Positions 33,378 to 41,200 of a stretch of DNA of 64,000 bases are shown piece after piece. Below the pieces are notes generated by a model that made no database searches, was not told the DNA's origin, and worked only from the letters and a program-made list of their open reading frames with translations. The position numbers and the translations under genes are program-made. This DNA comes from CBDFHJ01 sp965247635 (GTDB taxonomy: Bacteria > Chloroflexota > Dehalococcoidia > Lucifugimonadales > Australimonadaceae): assembly GCA_965247635.1 (NCBI GenBank), contig CBDFHJ010000008.1, positions 372,001-436,000 on the forward strand. The letters run 5' to 3'. Position 1 is the first letter of the stretch; every line of letters starts with the position of its first letter.

Positions 33378-34466
33378 ATGAGAAGCAGCGGCCTGCGAGT
33401 AGGAGTCATCGGCGTGGGATTCGGCGCGACGGTCCAGGTCCCGGGCTTTCAGTCCGAAGGCGTGGATGTAGTGGCCCTGTGCAGCCAACGCGAGGAGCGG
33501 GCCCAGCAAGCCGCCGCTACCCTCGGTGTCCCCCACGTCTATACCGACTACCGGAAGCTGATCGAGCGCGACGATCTGGACGTGGTGAGTATCGTCACAC
33601 CGCCGGCCCTGCACCACGAGATGACCATGGCGGCGCTGCGGGCGGGCAAGCACGTGCTGTGCGAGAAGCCGTTCGCCATGGACGTGGCCCAGGCTCGCGA
33701 GATGCGCGACGCCGCCCGAGAGCGCGGGCTCACGGCCATGATCGCCCACGAGTTCCGCTTTTCGCCTCAGCGCGCCTACGTCCGGGACCTCCTCGGCGAA
33801 GGGTACGTGGGCACGGTACAGATGGTGAACATGGAGGTGCTCTTCGGTTTTCCCAGGGGGCGCGGGCCGCGTCCCATGGCATGGGGATCGCGGGCCAGCA
33901 TGGGCGGCGGACTACTGGGGGCGCTGGGCTCTCACTACATCGACGCCCTTCGTCACTGGTGCGGCGAGCTCACGGGCGTCGGCGGTAGGCTGGCCACCCT
34001 CTTGCCTGAGCGCACCGACGAGGCCACGGGCAAGCCTGCGCTGAGCGACGCCGACGATGCCTTCTCGTTCACCGCCTCCCTGGCCAGCGGAGGTATGGCC
34101 ACGCTGACTGCCTCGATGGCGTTGGCGGTGCCACAGGGGGTGCGGGTCTCCGTGCACGGAGACCAGGGTGCACTCCTCACTCCCCAACCAGGCCCGAACC
34201 CTCCCCCCGAGGGGGTCGTGTACGGCGCCAAGGCCGGCGAAGAGTTTGCCGAGCTGCCCATGCCGGACCGCTACTTGCCCTTCGACGACGCCAGGGACCA
34301 TCGGCTCTTGCCCTTCCGCTTGCTGGTGCGGGAGTTTGTCAGAGGAGTCCAAGCGGGGACATCACCCTCGCCCAACTTTGACGACGGCTACCGGTGCCAG
34401 CAGGTGCTGGACGCGGTCCGGGAGTCGTCGGCCACGGGCCGCTGGGTGGAGGTCCCGCGGGAGTAA
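33378..34466 (+). CDS. Gfo/Idh/MocA-family oxidoreductase
   Basis: 362 aa. N-terminal Rossmann fold 'LRVGVIGVGFGATVQVPGF' (G-x-G-x2-A-type), 'DLDVVSIVTPPALHHEMTMA' and the family signature 'LRAGKHVLCEKPFAMDVAQA' with the E-K-P catalytic Lys. The C-terminal domain carries 'LGALGSHYIDALRHWCGELT' with the usual His. NAD(P)-dependent oxidation of a sugar, inositol or similar alcohol. 62 bp after the MFS gene; possibly co-transcribed. A damaged partial copy of its 5' part lies just downstream. Confidence 0.87.
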   Translation: MRSSGLRVGVIGVGFGATVQVPGFQSEGVDVVALCSQREERAQQAAATLGVPHVYTDYRKLIERDDLDVVSIVTPPALHHEMTMAALRAGKHVLCEKPFAMDVAQAREMRDAARERGLTAMIAHEFRFSPQRAYVRDLLGEGYVGTVQMVNMEVLFGFPRGRGPRPMAWGSRASMGGGLLGALGSHYIDALRHWCGELTGVGGRLATLLPERTDEATGKPALSDADDAFSFTASLASGGMATLTASMALAVPQGVRVSVHGDQGALLTPQPGPNPPPEGVVYGAKAGEEFAELPMPDRYLPFDDARDHRLLPFRLLVREFVRGVQAGTSPSPNFDDGYRCQQVLDAVRESSATGRWVEVPRE

Positions 34467-34525
34467 CACACCGGGAGGCGGCTTACTAGATGGCGCCTGG
34501 TCCTTCGCGGCGGGGAGGTGGTGGG

Positions 34526-34645
34526 GGCCCTATGCAGCCAACGCGAGGAGCGGGTCCAGCAAGCAGCAGCAGCCCTCGGTGTCCCCCCGTCTATGCCGAC
34601 TACCGGAAGCTGATCGAGCGCGACGACTTGGACGCGGTGAGCATC
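34526..34645 (+). pseudogene. Remnant of a second Gfo/Idh/MocA gene
   Basis: About 120 bp almost identical to 33471-33600 of the preceding gene, starting around 'TGCAGCCAACGCGAGGAGCG'. A one-base deletion relative to the parent (six C then GTC, against five C then ACGTC) breaks the frame, and a stop follows. A leftover of a tandem duplication, cut short about 50 bp before IS3 copy A. Confidence 0.75.
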
Positions 34646-34739
34646 TAGAAGAGACGCGGAGCCTTCGGCTTGTGGTTACTGAATCACGACCACGACTGTT
34701 AGCAACCAGCAAAAGTGGGACACATTGGGAGCCGAGAGA

Positions 34740-35726
34740 TCAGGGGCTGGATGGAGGTCTGGCGAGCTCCCTGAGGGCCCTGTTGTAGCGTCGTCGCCGT
34801 TCGGTGGTTTGAGCCTTCACCTCCTTCCTGCGTTGTAGGATCTCTTGCCGTCTTCCCTTGAGCACGTCTGATGGTGTCACGTTGCCCAGAGCCTTGTGAT
34901 AGCGCCGGTAGTTGTAGTAGCTGACGAAGGCCGCGATAGCAGCCTCAAGGTCGGCGGGCAACTCATAAGGCACCTGGTTGACGTCCCGTTTGATGGTCTG
35001 GTGGTAGCGCTCCAGCTTCCCGTTGGTCTGAGGGTGGAAAGGAGTTGCTAGGATGTGCTTGATGCCAACCATCCCCAGGTAGTCCCTGAATGCTCTTGAG
35101 ACATAGCCTGGACCGTTGTCACTCAGCAGCCTGGTGCGGTCTGTGACTGGAACTTGGTCCATGCTGGTCGTGTCCACAGCATCCTGGACCACCTCGATGA
35201 AGGAGTCGGCCGTCATATCTTGCTGAAGCCTGTGAGCCAGGATGAAGCGGGAGTAGTCGTCCATAACGGTGACCAGGTAGTAGTAGCCCCACCCAACCAC
35301 CCTGAAGTATGAGGCATCGGTGGCCCACATCTGGTGAGGTCCTGTGGTCTTGAGGTGGTACTCCTTCCCCGCGGCCAACCGCATCTCAGGCCTCTTCACT
35401 AGGCCCTCCCTGCCCAGGATACGGTAGACGCTGGACTCTGAGACTGAGAAGCCCTGGTTGTCGGTGATCCCCGCGGCCAGCTGACGGCAGCTCAGCTCTG
35501 GCATCTCCCTGGCTGATAACAGGACTGAGCGTTCTTCCTGAATAGTAAGACGGTTCCATGGTGGCTGATCGCCTCCTGGTCGGTCCTCAAGTCCTTGTTG
35601 GTCTTGGCGTCTGAGCCACCGGTAGTAGGTGCTCTTAGGGATGCCCAGCTCTCTGAGGACCTTTCGCTTGGGGAGGGGAGACGAGGATACTTTGGTAACT
35701 ACCTCTGCCTTCTCCGGGGCGCTCAT
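34740..35726 (-). CDS. IS3-family transposase OrfB (integrase core), copy A
   Basis: 328 aa. HTH_21-like start, then rve integrase core: 'MWATDASYFRVVGWGYYYLV' (first Asp), 'LLSDNGPGYVSRAFRDYLG' (second Asp), and 'TPFHPQTNGKLERYHQTIKR' (catalytic Glu). Full length. The start overlaps the orfA stop (ATGA). It can also be made as an OrfAB fusion by -1 shifting on the A7 run in orfA. Confidence 0.93.
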   Translation of the reverse strand: MSAPEKAEVVTKVSSSPLPKRKVLRELGIPKSTYYRWLRRQDQQGLEDRPGGDQPPWNRLTIQEERSVLLSAREMPELSCRQLAAGITDNQGFSVSESSVYRILGREGLVKRPEMRLAAGKEYHLKTTGPHQMWATDASYFRVVGWGYYYLVTVMDDYSRFILAHRLQQDMTADSFIEVVQDAVDTTSMDQVPVTDRTRLLSDNGPGYVSRAFRDYLGMVGIKHILATPFHPQTNGKLERYHQTIKRDVNQVPYELPADLEAAIAAFVSYYNYRRYHKALGNVTPSDVLKGRRQEILQRRKEVKAQTTERRRRYNRALRELARPPSSP

Positions 35727-36130
35727 CCGCTGGTACCGGTGGCGTCCTGGGGCATGGGGATGGCCGTTTTTTTGAGACGGTACGCCTCCAGCGACAGATC
35801 GGCCACTAGCTCCTTGAGTTCCCCGTTCTCTCGCTTGAGTTGCCCTACCTCATGCTGAGTGGCGTCCCGAACCGAGTCACGGGTCAACCTCTCCTTGCCC
35901 GCCTCCATGAACTCTTTGGTCCACGAGTAGTAGGAGTGGGGCTTGATCCCCTCCCGCCGGCACAGGTCGTTGACTGTGACCTCGCGGCGGAAGCCCTCCA
36001 GAACAATTCGGATCTTCTCTTCGGGGGTGTACTTACGTCGGGCAGCCGCCTTCACTGTGCGGACGAAAGACCTGGTCTGCTCGCTTCGTTCCTCGGCGGC
36101 CTCTGCTTTGCTTACTTCTAGTTGGGACAC
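35723..36130 (-). CDS. IS3-family transposase OrfA (HTH), copy A
   Basis: 135 aa: HTH in 'KIRIVLEGFRREVTVNDLCR ... PHSYYSWTKEFMEAGK', then a leucine-zipper-like 'VGQLKRENGELKELVADLSL'. Near the end is an A7 run (T7 at 35767-35773 on the plus strand). A -1 slip there enters the orfB frame, which is open through to the OrfB start, so a programmed OrfAB fusion is predicted. Confidence 0.9.
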   Translation of the reverse strand: MSQLEVSKAEAAEERSEQTRSFVRTVKAAARRKYTPEEKIRIVLEGFRREVTVNDLCRREGIKPHSYYSWTKEFMEAGKERLTRDSVRDATQHEVGQLKRENGELKELVADLSLEAYRLKKTAIPMPQDATGTSG

Positions 36131-36241
36131 ATCTGCTCCTTTCTGTGGGTAGCTCTACCCTCATTTCAGGAGCTCACACCACCCTCCGACTCTCGGGTTT
36201 TCCTACCCTTATATGTGTCCCATTATCGCTGACGGTCTACA

Positions 36242-36337
36242 CACCGTAACCAGGTGTACCCCCAGCTCATCCGCGATGGCCGCGTCGGTCCACTTCCTCT
36301 CTCGTAGCTGTGCCAGAAGCTCTTGAATGTCGTTCAT
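36242..36337 (-). pseudogene. HTH regulator truncated by IS3 copy A
   Basis: 32 codons from the ATG at 36337 (AGGA upstream): 'MNDIQELLAQLRERKWTDAA' then IADELGVHLVTV, the first two helices of an XRE/sigma-like HTH. The frame then enters the IS. Likely the phage repressor or a TA regulator, now missing its recognition helix and C-terminus. Divergent from hicA. Confidence 0.7.
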
Positions 36338-36343
36338 AGTCCT

Positions 36344-36372
36344 AGAATACAGTGTTCAACTGTGGTTGTCAA
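36344..36372 (-). promoter_or_regulatory. Promoter of the truncated HTH gene
   Basis: On the minus strand, TTGACA (36367-36372), 17-bp spacer, TATTCT (36344-36349), 7 bp ahead of the ATG at 36337. Three related heptamers (AGTTGAA, TGTTGAC, AGTTGAA) occur across this region and could be operator half-sites. Confidence 0.6.
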
Positions 36373-36396
36373 CAGCTTTCAACTATGCTATACCCC

Positions 36397-36425
36397 TTGA
36401 CATACTGCCCGCTATAGCGTACAAT
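36397..36425 (+). promoter_or_regulatory. hicA-1 promoter with palindrome in the spacer
   Basis: TTGACA at 36397-36402, 17-bp spacer, TACAAT at 36420-36425. The last ten bases of the spacer are the perfect palindrome CGCTATAGCG (36410-36419), touching the -10. The hicA ATG at 36432 is six bases past the -10, where transcription should start, so the message is probably leaderless. Confidence 0.75.
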
Positions 36426-36431
36426 TAGAGC

Positions 36432-36686
36432 ATGTTAAGGAGACGGCATCAGAGGACGTTAGAGCGGGTACAGGCAATGCCTACGCCAGCGGATATTCGG
36501 TGGGACGAGATCGCGGCTCTCGTGGCAGCGTTAGGGGTTGAGATTGTGGAGCGTAGAGGATCGCGTGTACTGTTCCGCAAAGGCAATGCGTCTATCGTAG
36601 TGCATCGGCCACACCCGCAACCGGAAGCGCCGAGAGGCTCTGTTCGCAGGATCGCCGAATTCATCGAAAGTATTAGGGAGGGCTAG
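36432..36686 (+). CDS. hicA: HicA-like toxin (mRNA interferase), module 1
   Basis: 84 aa, long-form HicA with an N-terminal 'MLRRRHQRTLERVQAMPTPA' extension common in such proteins. The dsRBD-like core is 'DIRWDEIAALVAALGVEIVE', followed by 'GSRVLFRKGNASIVVHRPHP', where the last His is the usual catalytic one. Predicted to cut mRNA when free of HicB. The hicB gene follows after two bases. The start needs no ribosome site if the transcript is leaderless. Confidence 0.8.
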   Translation: MLRRRHQRTLERVQAMPTPADIRWDEIAALVAALGVEIVERRGSRVLFRKGNASIVVHRPHPQPEAPRGSVRRIAEFIESIREG

Positions 36687-36688
36687 AC

Positions 36689-36922
36689 ATGCTGGAATAT
36701 AAAGGCTATGTGGCGGGCATAGAGTATGACGACTCAGTAGACGAGTTGTGTGCATCGGTTATCAACAGCGGTTCCTACTCTGTGGCCAACGCCTACGCGA
36801 GAGACGTTGACGGCCTGAAGCGTGAGTTTGCTCTGTCTATCGACGTATATCTTGAATCGTGCGCAGAGCATGGCATTCCACCTGCTGCCCCGACGCCAGT
36901 TTCTGTTGCGGTGGAGGAATAG
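36689..36922 (+). CDS. hicB: HicB-like antitoxin, module 1
   Basis: 77 aa. 'MLEYKGYVAGIEYDDSVDEL' is the degenerate RNase H fold start, followed by 'ANAYARDVDGLKREFALSID' and 'YLESCAEHGIPPAAP', a common HicB ending. Binds and blocks HicA. The gene begins two bases after the hicA stop and is followed three bases later by another HTH gene, so all three form an operon. Confidence 0.78.
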   Translation: MLEYKGYVAGIEYDDSVDELCASVINSGSYSVANAYARDVDGLKREFALSIDVYLESCAEHGIPPAAPTPVSVAVEE

Positions 36923-36925
36923 GGC

Positions 36926-37264
36926 ATGACTGAGACTTATACAGTCTGGAAACTGGAAGACTATATCGACTCTGAGGAACGAGCTCGTGGAGTCCTAGAG
37001 GCCGCGGCTGAAGAGGACCCTGGGGATGGCACTGTCATCTGCTCGGTTCTCAGCGCGATTGCCAAGAGCAAAGGGATGAGCGCCCTGGCCCGCGATACAG
37101 GGCTCAATCGGGGCCATCTCTACGAAGCGCTGTCCGAGGACGGCAACCCATCTCTCGCCACGGTGATGAAGATAGCCCATGCCCTGGGTCTACGGCTGCG
37201 CCTGGAACCCATCGAGAAGATGACAGAAAAGGCTGCGACCCCTACTCCCCTAAGAGCCGACTGA
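36926..37264 (+). CDS. Addiction-module antidote-like HTH protein
   Basis: 112 aa. 'WKLEDYIDSEERARGVLEAA' N-terminus and an XRE-like HTH 'SALARDTGLNRGHLYEALSE ... PSLATVMKIAHALGLRLRLE' match the putative addiction-module antidote family (HigA2/StbD-like), normally paired with a RelE/HigB-type toxin. No such toxin is present here. It may regulate the hicAB operon. The 245 bp after it hold no recognisable feature. Confidence 0.75.
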   Translation: MTETYTVWKLEDYIDSEERARGVLEAAAEEDPGDGTVICSVLSAIAKSKGMSALARDTGLNRGHLYEALSEDGNPSLATVMKIAHALGLRLRLEPIEKMTEKAATPTPLRAD

Positions 37265-37509
37265 TCCTACTCCCCGCCCTCTCCACTTAGCCCTAGCGGG
37301 CCGCGCAGACTAGCGTCGCCCGCTTACCCCCTCTCGGCGACCCACAAGGTCGCCGTTCGCTCCTCCTCAAACCAAACCTGTCCTCCGCTAATGCCCCCGT
37401 GACCGTCGGGCCGCGCCACGCCCGCTTAGGGTAGTGGTCGGCGACGCCGCTCGTAGACCTCACCGCGATCTCTACCACATCTCGTGTTATGCTGAAAGGA
37501 GAGTACAAG

Positions 37510-37632
37510 ATGATGTTTAAACAGAAACCCCCCGGAGGCTACCAAGCACGTCGCTGGCTGCTTGGCAGATCTGAAGGAGACGTGGTGATCTGGCGCTTTG
37601 TGGAGGCGTCGCGGCAAGATGGCCTACCGTGA
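37510..37632 (+). CDS. Small phage-region ORF (40 aa), unknown
   Basis: AAAGGAGAG eight bases before the ATG at 37510. Sequence starts 'MMFKQKPPGGYQARRWLLGR' and contains VVIWRFVEA. No family recognised. Overlaps the first bases of the methyltransferase-tail reading frame in another frame. Confidence 0.4.
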   Translation: MMFKQKPPGGYQARRWLLGRSEGDVVIWRFVEASRQDGLP

Positions 37633-37870
37633 ATCTGCTGGCCGGGACAGCGGTGGTCTGACGCAGCCCGCGAATTCCTTTGCCCGCTGGCAAAGGAACG
37701 GTGCTCATGACAACGGCGTTGGCATTGGTCACCCCAAGGGCTGGCGGCTGGCAGCCGAGGCCATGGGCATTGACTGGATGAAGCGCGACGAGCTCACCCA
37801 GGCCATCCCGCCAGCCTTCACGGAATTCATCGGGCGGCAGTTGTTGGCAGTGCAACAGGTGCAACAATGA
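37619..37870 (+). pseudogene. C-terminal tail of a phage-type C5 DNA methyltransferase
   Basis: 84 residues. The end 'AMGIDWMKRDELTQAIPPAF' followed by TEFIGRQLL is the characteristic C-terminus of phage DNA cytosine-C5 methyltransferases. The catalytic P-C motif and SAM-binding motifs are missing, as nothing upstream encodes them. So only a remnant is left. Its stop overlaps the start of the small terminase gene, as in intact phages. Confidence 0.65.
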
Positions 37871-38307
37871 CACGCGCGAGACGTGGCACCAAAGCACGGA
37901 AGTGGGAGGACGACTTCCTGGCAGCCTTCTCTGCCCATGCCAACGTATCGGCGGCTTGCCGCGAGGCGGAGGTTGACCGCTCGACGGTCTACAGGCGCCG
38001 GGACGGGAACCCTGAGTTCGCGGCCCTGTGGACTGAGGCCGAAGAACAGGCCCTGGACGCCATCGAGTTGGCCGTCACCAACGCTGCCTTGCAGGGCGAC
38101 ATGCAGACGGCGCGCTGGTTCCTGAGCCGCCGCCGCCCGGAGAAGTACCGAGAGCGTTACGACGTGGAGCACAGCGGCAAGGACGGCGGGCCTATACAGA
38201 CGGACATGAAGGTGATACTGGATGCTCTCAACGACCCAGAGGCAAGAGACACGCTTGATGCTCTTAGCCAACGCCTGGAGAGCCAGCCCAGCGGCGACGG
38301 CGGCTAG
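37867..38307 (+). CDS. Phage terminase small subunit-like protein
   Basis: 146 aa. N-terminal HTH 'FLAAFSAHANVSAACREAEV' then DRSTVYRRRD, of the homeodomain type seen in small terminases, followed by helical 'EEQALDAIELAVTNAALQGD' and 'ARWFLSRRRPEKYRERYDVE'. It would recognise packaging-site DNA and guide the large subunit. The ATG overlaps the previous TGA; overlaps the large terminase start. Confidence 0.78.
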   Translation: MTRARRGTKARKWEDDFLAAFSAHANVSAACREAEVDRSTVYRRRDGNPEFAALWTEAEEQALDAIELAVTNAALQGDMQTARWFLSRRRPEKYRERYDVEHSGKDGGPIQTDMKVILDALNDPEARDTLDALSQRLESQPSGDGG

Positions 38308-39610
38308 GTGGTCAGGGGGGCGCTGGGTGCGCCAACCTCACCTGGACCTGATCTCCCGAAGGGTGGCATCCCTGGTTGAGAGGCCGTTGCGCCTCATCGT
38401 CTCCATGCCTCCGAGACACGGAAAGAGTGAACTGCTCTCTCACTGGACGCCGGTATGGTTTCTGGCAAACTGGCCGTGGAAGAGCGTGGGCCTGGCCAGC
38501 TACGCCGCCGACTTCGCTGGGACCTGGGGCCGTAAGGCTAGGGACTCGGTGATAGAGAACCAGTTGCAAATGGGCCTTCGGGTTCGGGACGACCTGAACA
38601 GGGCGTCGCAGTGGCAGCTATCAGCGGGAGGCGGAATGATGACCGCCGGCGTCGGCGGCCCCTTCACGGGGTACGGCTTCGATCTGCTGATTCTGGATGA
38701 CCCTATCAAGAACCGGCAGGAAGCGGACAGCATCACGATGCGCAACCATCTGTGGGAGTGGTGGCGTTCGACGGCTCGCACGAGGCTGGAGCCGGGGGAC
38801 TCCGTCATCATCGTCGCGACGCGTTGGCATGAAGACGACCTCATAGGCCGACTGCTGAGCGACGACTTCCTGGAGGGAGAGGAAGCGAGTGACCGATGGC
38901 AGCACTTACGGCTTCCAGCACTGGCCGAGCCAGGTGACCCCCTGGGGCGAGAGGAGGACGCGCCACTGTGGCCTGAGCGGTACGACACGGCTTCCCTGGC
39001 CGCGGCCAGGGTGGACATCGGTCCCCAGGAATGGCCGGGGCTCTACCAGCAGCGCCCGTCCCGACAGGGGGGCAGCGTGTTCCGGGACCAGTGGTGGGCC
39101 TTCGAGGAAAAGGTGGAGCCGGGAGAGCGGGTGTTCCAGTTCTGGGACACGGCCTTCAAGACCGGACAGCAGAACGACTACTCTGCGTGCTGCACCATGA
39201 CGACGACTCCCAACGGCTACGCGGTGCTGGATGTGTGGAGAGATCGGGTTGAGTATCCAGACCTGCTGAAGGCTATGCAGGCTCAGGCCAAGGAGCACAA
39301 CCCCTCGGCTATCTTCGTCGAGGACGCGGCCAGCGGGCAGTCGGTGGTGCAGAGTCTACGGCGCGAGACCAGGCTGCCGGTGCTGCCAGTCAAGCCCGTG
39401 GGAGATAAGGTTCTGAGGGCGAACAAGGTGACGGGCACAGTGGAGGCCAAGAAGGTCATGCTGCCGAAGACGGCCCCGTGGCTTCAGGCTTTCCGCGAGG
39501 AGCTCGCGGCCTTCCCCAACGGCGTACACGACGACCAGGTGGACGCCTTCGTCGGCTGTCTCACGCAGTTCATGGGCAGGGCCGGAGGCATCGGCGGATT
39601 CTATGTATAG
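38222..39610 (+). CDS. Phage terminase large subunit
   Basis: Up to 462 aa; the start at 38222 has GAAGGTG upstream but overlaps the small subunit by 86 bp, and 38258 is possible. ATPase: Walker A 'MPPRHGKSELLSHW', Walker B 'DLLILDDP'. Nuclease: 'FQFWDTAFKTGQQNDYSACC' and 'NGVHDDQVDAFVGCLTQF' with its acidic cluster. The motor and nuclease that package phage DNA. Complete by length. Confidence 0.9.
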   Translation: MLSTTQRQETRLMLLANAWRASPAATAARWSGGRWVRQPHLDLISRRVASLVERPLRLIVSMPPRHGKSELLSHWTPVWFLANWPWKSVGLASYAADFAGTWGRKARDSVIENQLQMGLRVRDDLNRASQWQLSAGGGMMTAGVGGPFTGYGFDLLILDDPIKNRQEADSITMRNHLWEWWRSTARTRLEPGDSVIIVATRWHEDDLIGRLLSDDFLEGEEASDRWQHLRLPALAEPGDPLGREEDAPLWPERYDTASLAAARVDIGPQEWPGLYQQRPSRQGGSVFRDQWWAFEEKVEPGERVFQFWDTAFKTGQQNDYSACCTMTTTPNGYAVLDVWRDRVEYPDLLKAMQAQAKEHNPSAIFVEDAASGQSVVQSLRRETRLPVLPVKPVGDKVLRANKVTGTVEAKKVMLPKTAPWLQAFREELAAFPNGVHDDQVDAFVGCLTQFMGRAGGIGGFYV

Positions 39611-39673
39611 GTGGAGGGCACAGGATACATTTGCAGTAAGGAGGCTTCCGGTGCCTGAGAAAGAGGGATAGGG

Positions 39674-39880
39674 ATGCCGCTCAGTGAGCACGAGGAGAGG
39701 GCGTCAGAGTCGCTTTTGAAGTTCCAAGAGATTGTAACCAGTGATTGGGGACTGTGTGCGAATAGTGCGGAATTCTACGGAGCTATACACACTCTTCAGT
39801 CATTTATCGTCCAGCACATGCTCCAGCGCCAGGAGCCAGAGTATTGGGCATCATGGTATCAGAAGGCGCCCGATGCCTAA
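39674..39880 (+). CDS. Small phage protein (68 aa), unknown
   Basis: AGAGGGA before the ATG. Sequence 'MPLSEHEERASESLLKFQEI ... ANSAEFYGAIHTLQSFIVQH' looks helical. It sits between terminase and portal genes, where small head-completion or accessory proteins are common. No family recognised. Confidence 0.55.
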   Translation: MPLSEHEERASESLLKFQEIVTSDWGLCANSAEFYGAIHTLQSFIVQHMLQRQEPEYWASWYQKAPDA

Positions 39881-39895
39881 GAAGGAGGACACACG

Positions 39896-41197
39896 ATGAT
39901 ACTTGAACGACAGATGCTGGCGATGCGGGGCATGTTGGGCTTGGTGAGACGGCCCAGAGGCGGCGTCCAGCGCGCCAACGAACCCTACGCCGCCATGTCC
40001 CAGGTGAGCAGTGGAGTGGGGCTTGCCACGAAGCAGATCGAGGAGTGGCTGAACAACCTCGGTAAGAGACAGTCGGGTGGTGTGGAGGGCTACTACCGCA
40101 CCTCTGTCCCGGTCTACAGGGCGATAAAGCTCAGGTCTGACGCCGTTGCCCGCGCCCGGCTCAAGGTCTACCGCCAGGACTCTGACGATGAGTTGGAGTG
40201 GGTGGGTGAGGCCGACCCTGTGCAGGGACTCCTTGACCGGGTGAATCAGGACTGGACCCGTAGCCGCATGTGGCGTGCGGTAGAGACGTATCTGTGCCTC
40301 TGGGGGCAATCGTTCAGGTGGATTAACAAGGGCGGCTCCCCCGACCCTGCGGCATGGGAGATATGGCCTCTCAGACCCGACAAGGTGAAGGTCGTAGTGG
40401 CCAAGGACGGGACGATAGAAGGATACATAAACGACCCGCACGGCTCGCGGTTTGCCATGCTGCCCGACGAGGTGATCTGGGACCGCTACTTCAACCCGCA
40501 GGACCACTTCAAGGGGCAGTCTCCACTGGAGGCGGTGCGCGGCTGGGTGCAGATGCAGCTTGACATGGTGGAGTTCAACCACCAGCTATTCAAGCACGGC
40601 CTCCTAGTCAGCAATCTGGCCTTCTTCCTCGAAAGTCCGGAGCAAGGCGACATTGAGCTGTTCCAGGAACGGTTGGCAGACCGTTACAGCGGGATGGAGA
40701 ACGCACAGCGCCCCATCATCGCTCCAGGTCAGGGCAGCGTCCAGAACCTCGGCCTTAGCAACCGGGACATGGAGTTCATCCAGGGCATCCAGCTTGCCAA
40801 GGAGCAGGTTGCCGATAGCTTAGGGGTGCCGGAGGAGCTGATGGCCGGCGCACAGCACCCCACGTTCAGCAATCGTGAGGCGGCCATCAAGGACTTCTAC
40901 GCCAACACGGTAACGCAGGAGTGGGACCTGCTGGCCTCAGAGATGCAGGAGCAGTTCGTCCCCACGTTGCCCAGGGGTTATCAGGATGTGGTGCTGAGGT
41001 TCGACACCGCTGAGATAGCGGAGATGCAGGAGTCGCTCACCGACCGCTCGAATCGGGAGGTCGCTCAGGCGACGGCGGCCAAGCTGCGGGCCGAGGCGGT
41101 GAATGTTGCGGTTCAGGGGGGCATCATCGACGAGAACGAGGGACGCATCATTCTGAGCGGTGACCCGATCTTTGGCGAGCTTGAGGAGATGGAATAG
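39896..41197 (+). CDS. Phage portal protein (HK97 type)
   Basis: 433 aa; AAGGAGGA upstream. Typical portal features: 'YYRTSVPVYRAIKLRSDAVA', 'DRVNQDWTRSRMWRAVETYL', 'DEVIWDRYFNPQDHFKGQSP', and 'VADSLGVPEELMAGAQHPTF' before 'SNREAAIKDFYANTVTQEWD'. Forms the dodecameric DNA gate at the capsid vertex. Complete by length. Confidence 0.9.
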   Translation: MILERQMLAMRGMLGLVRRPRGGVQRANEPYAAMSQVSSGVGLATKQIEEWLNNLGKRQSGGVEGYYRTSVPVYRAIKLRSDAVARARLKVYRQDSDDELEWVGEADPVQGLLDRVNQDWTRSRMWRAVETYLCLWGQSFRWINKGGSPDPAAWEIWPLRPDKVKVVVAKDGTIEGYINDPHGSRFAMLPDEVIWDRYFNPQDHFKGQSPLEAVRGWVQMQLDMVEFNHQLFKHGLLVSNLAFFLESPEQGDIELFQERLADRYSGMENAQRPIIAPGQGSVQNLGLSNRDMEFIQGIQLAKEQVADSLGVPEELMAGAQHPTFSNREAAIKDFYANTVTQEWDLLASEMQEQFVPTLPRGYQDVVLRFDTAEIAEMQESLTDRSNREVAQATAAKLRAEAVNVAVQGGIIDENEGRIILSGDPIFGELEEME

Positions 41198-41200
41198 TCG

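Larger units (their letters stand above)
34697..36241 (-). mobile_element. IS3-family insertion sequence, copy A (1545 bp)
   Basis: Bounded by comparison with copy B: begins TGTTAGCAACCAGC and ends GACGGTCTACA (TG...CA ends, imperfect inverted repeats sharing TGGGACACAT). Contains orfA and orfB on the minus strand. No matching 3-4 bp target duplication is seen at its flanks. Its right end cuts a small HTH gene. Confidence 0.88.
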
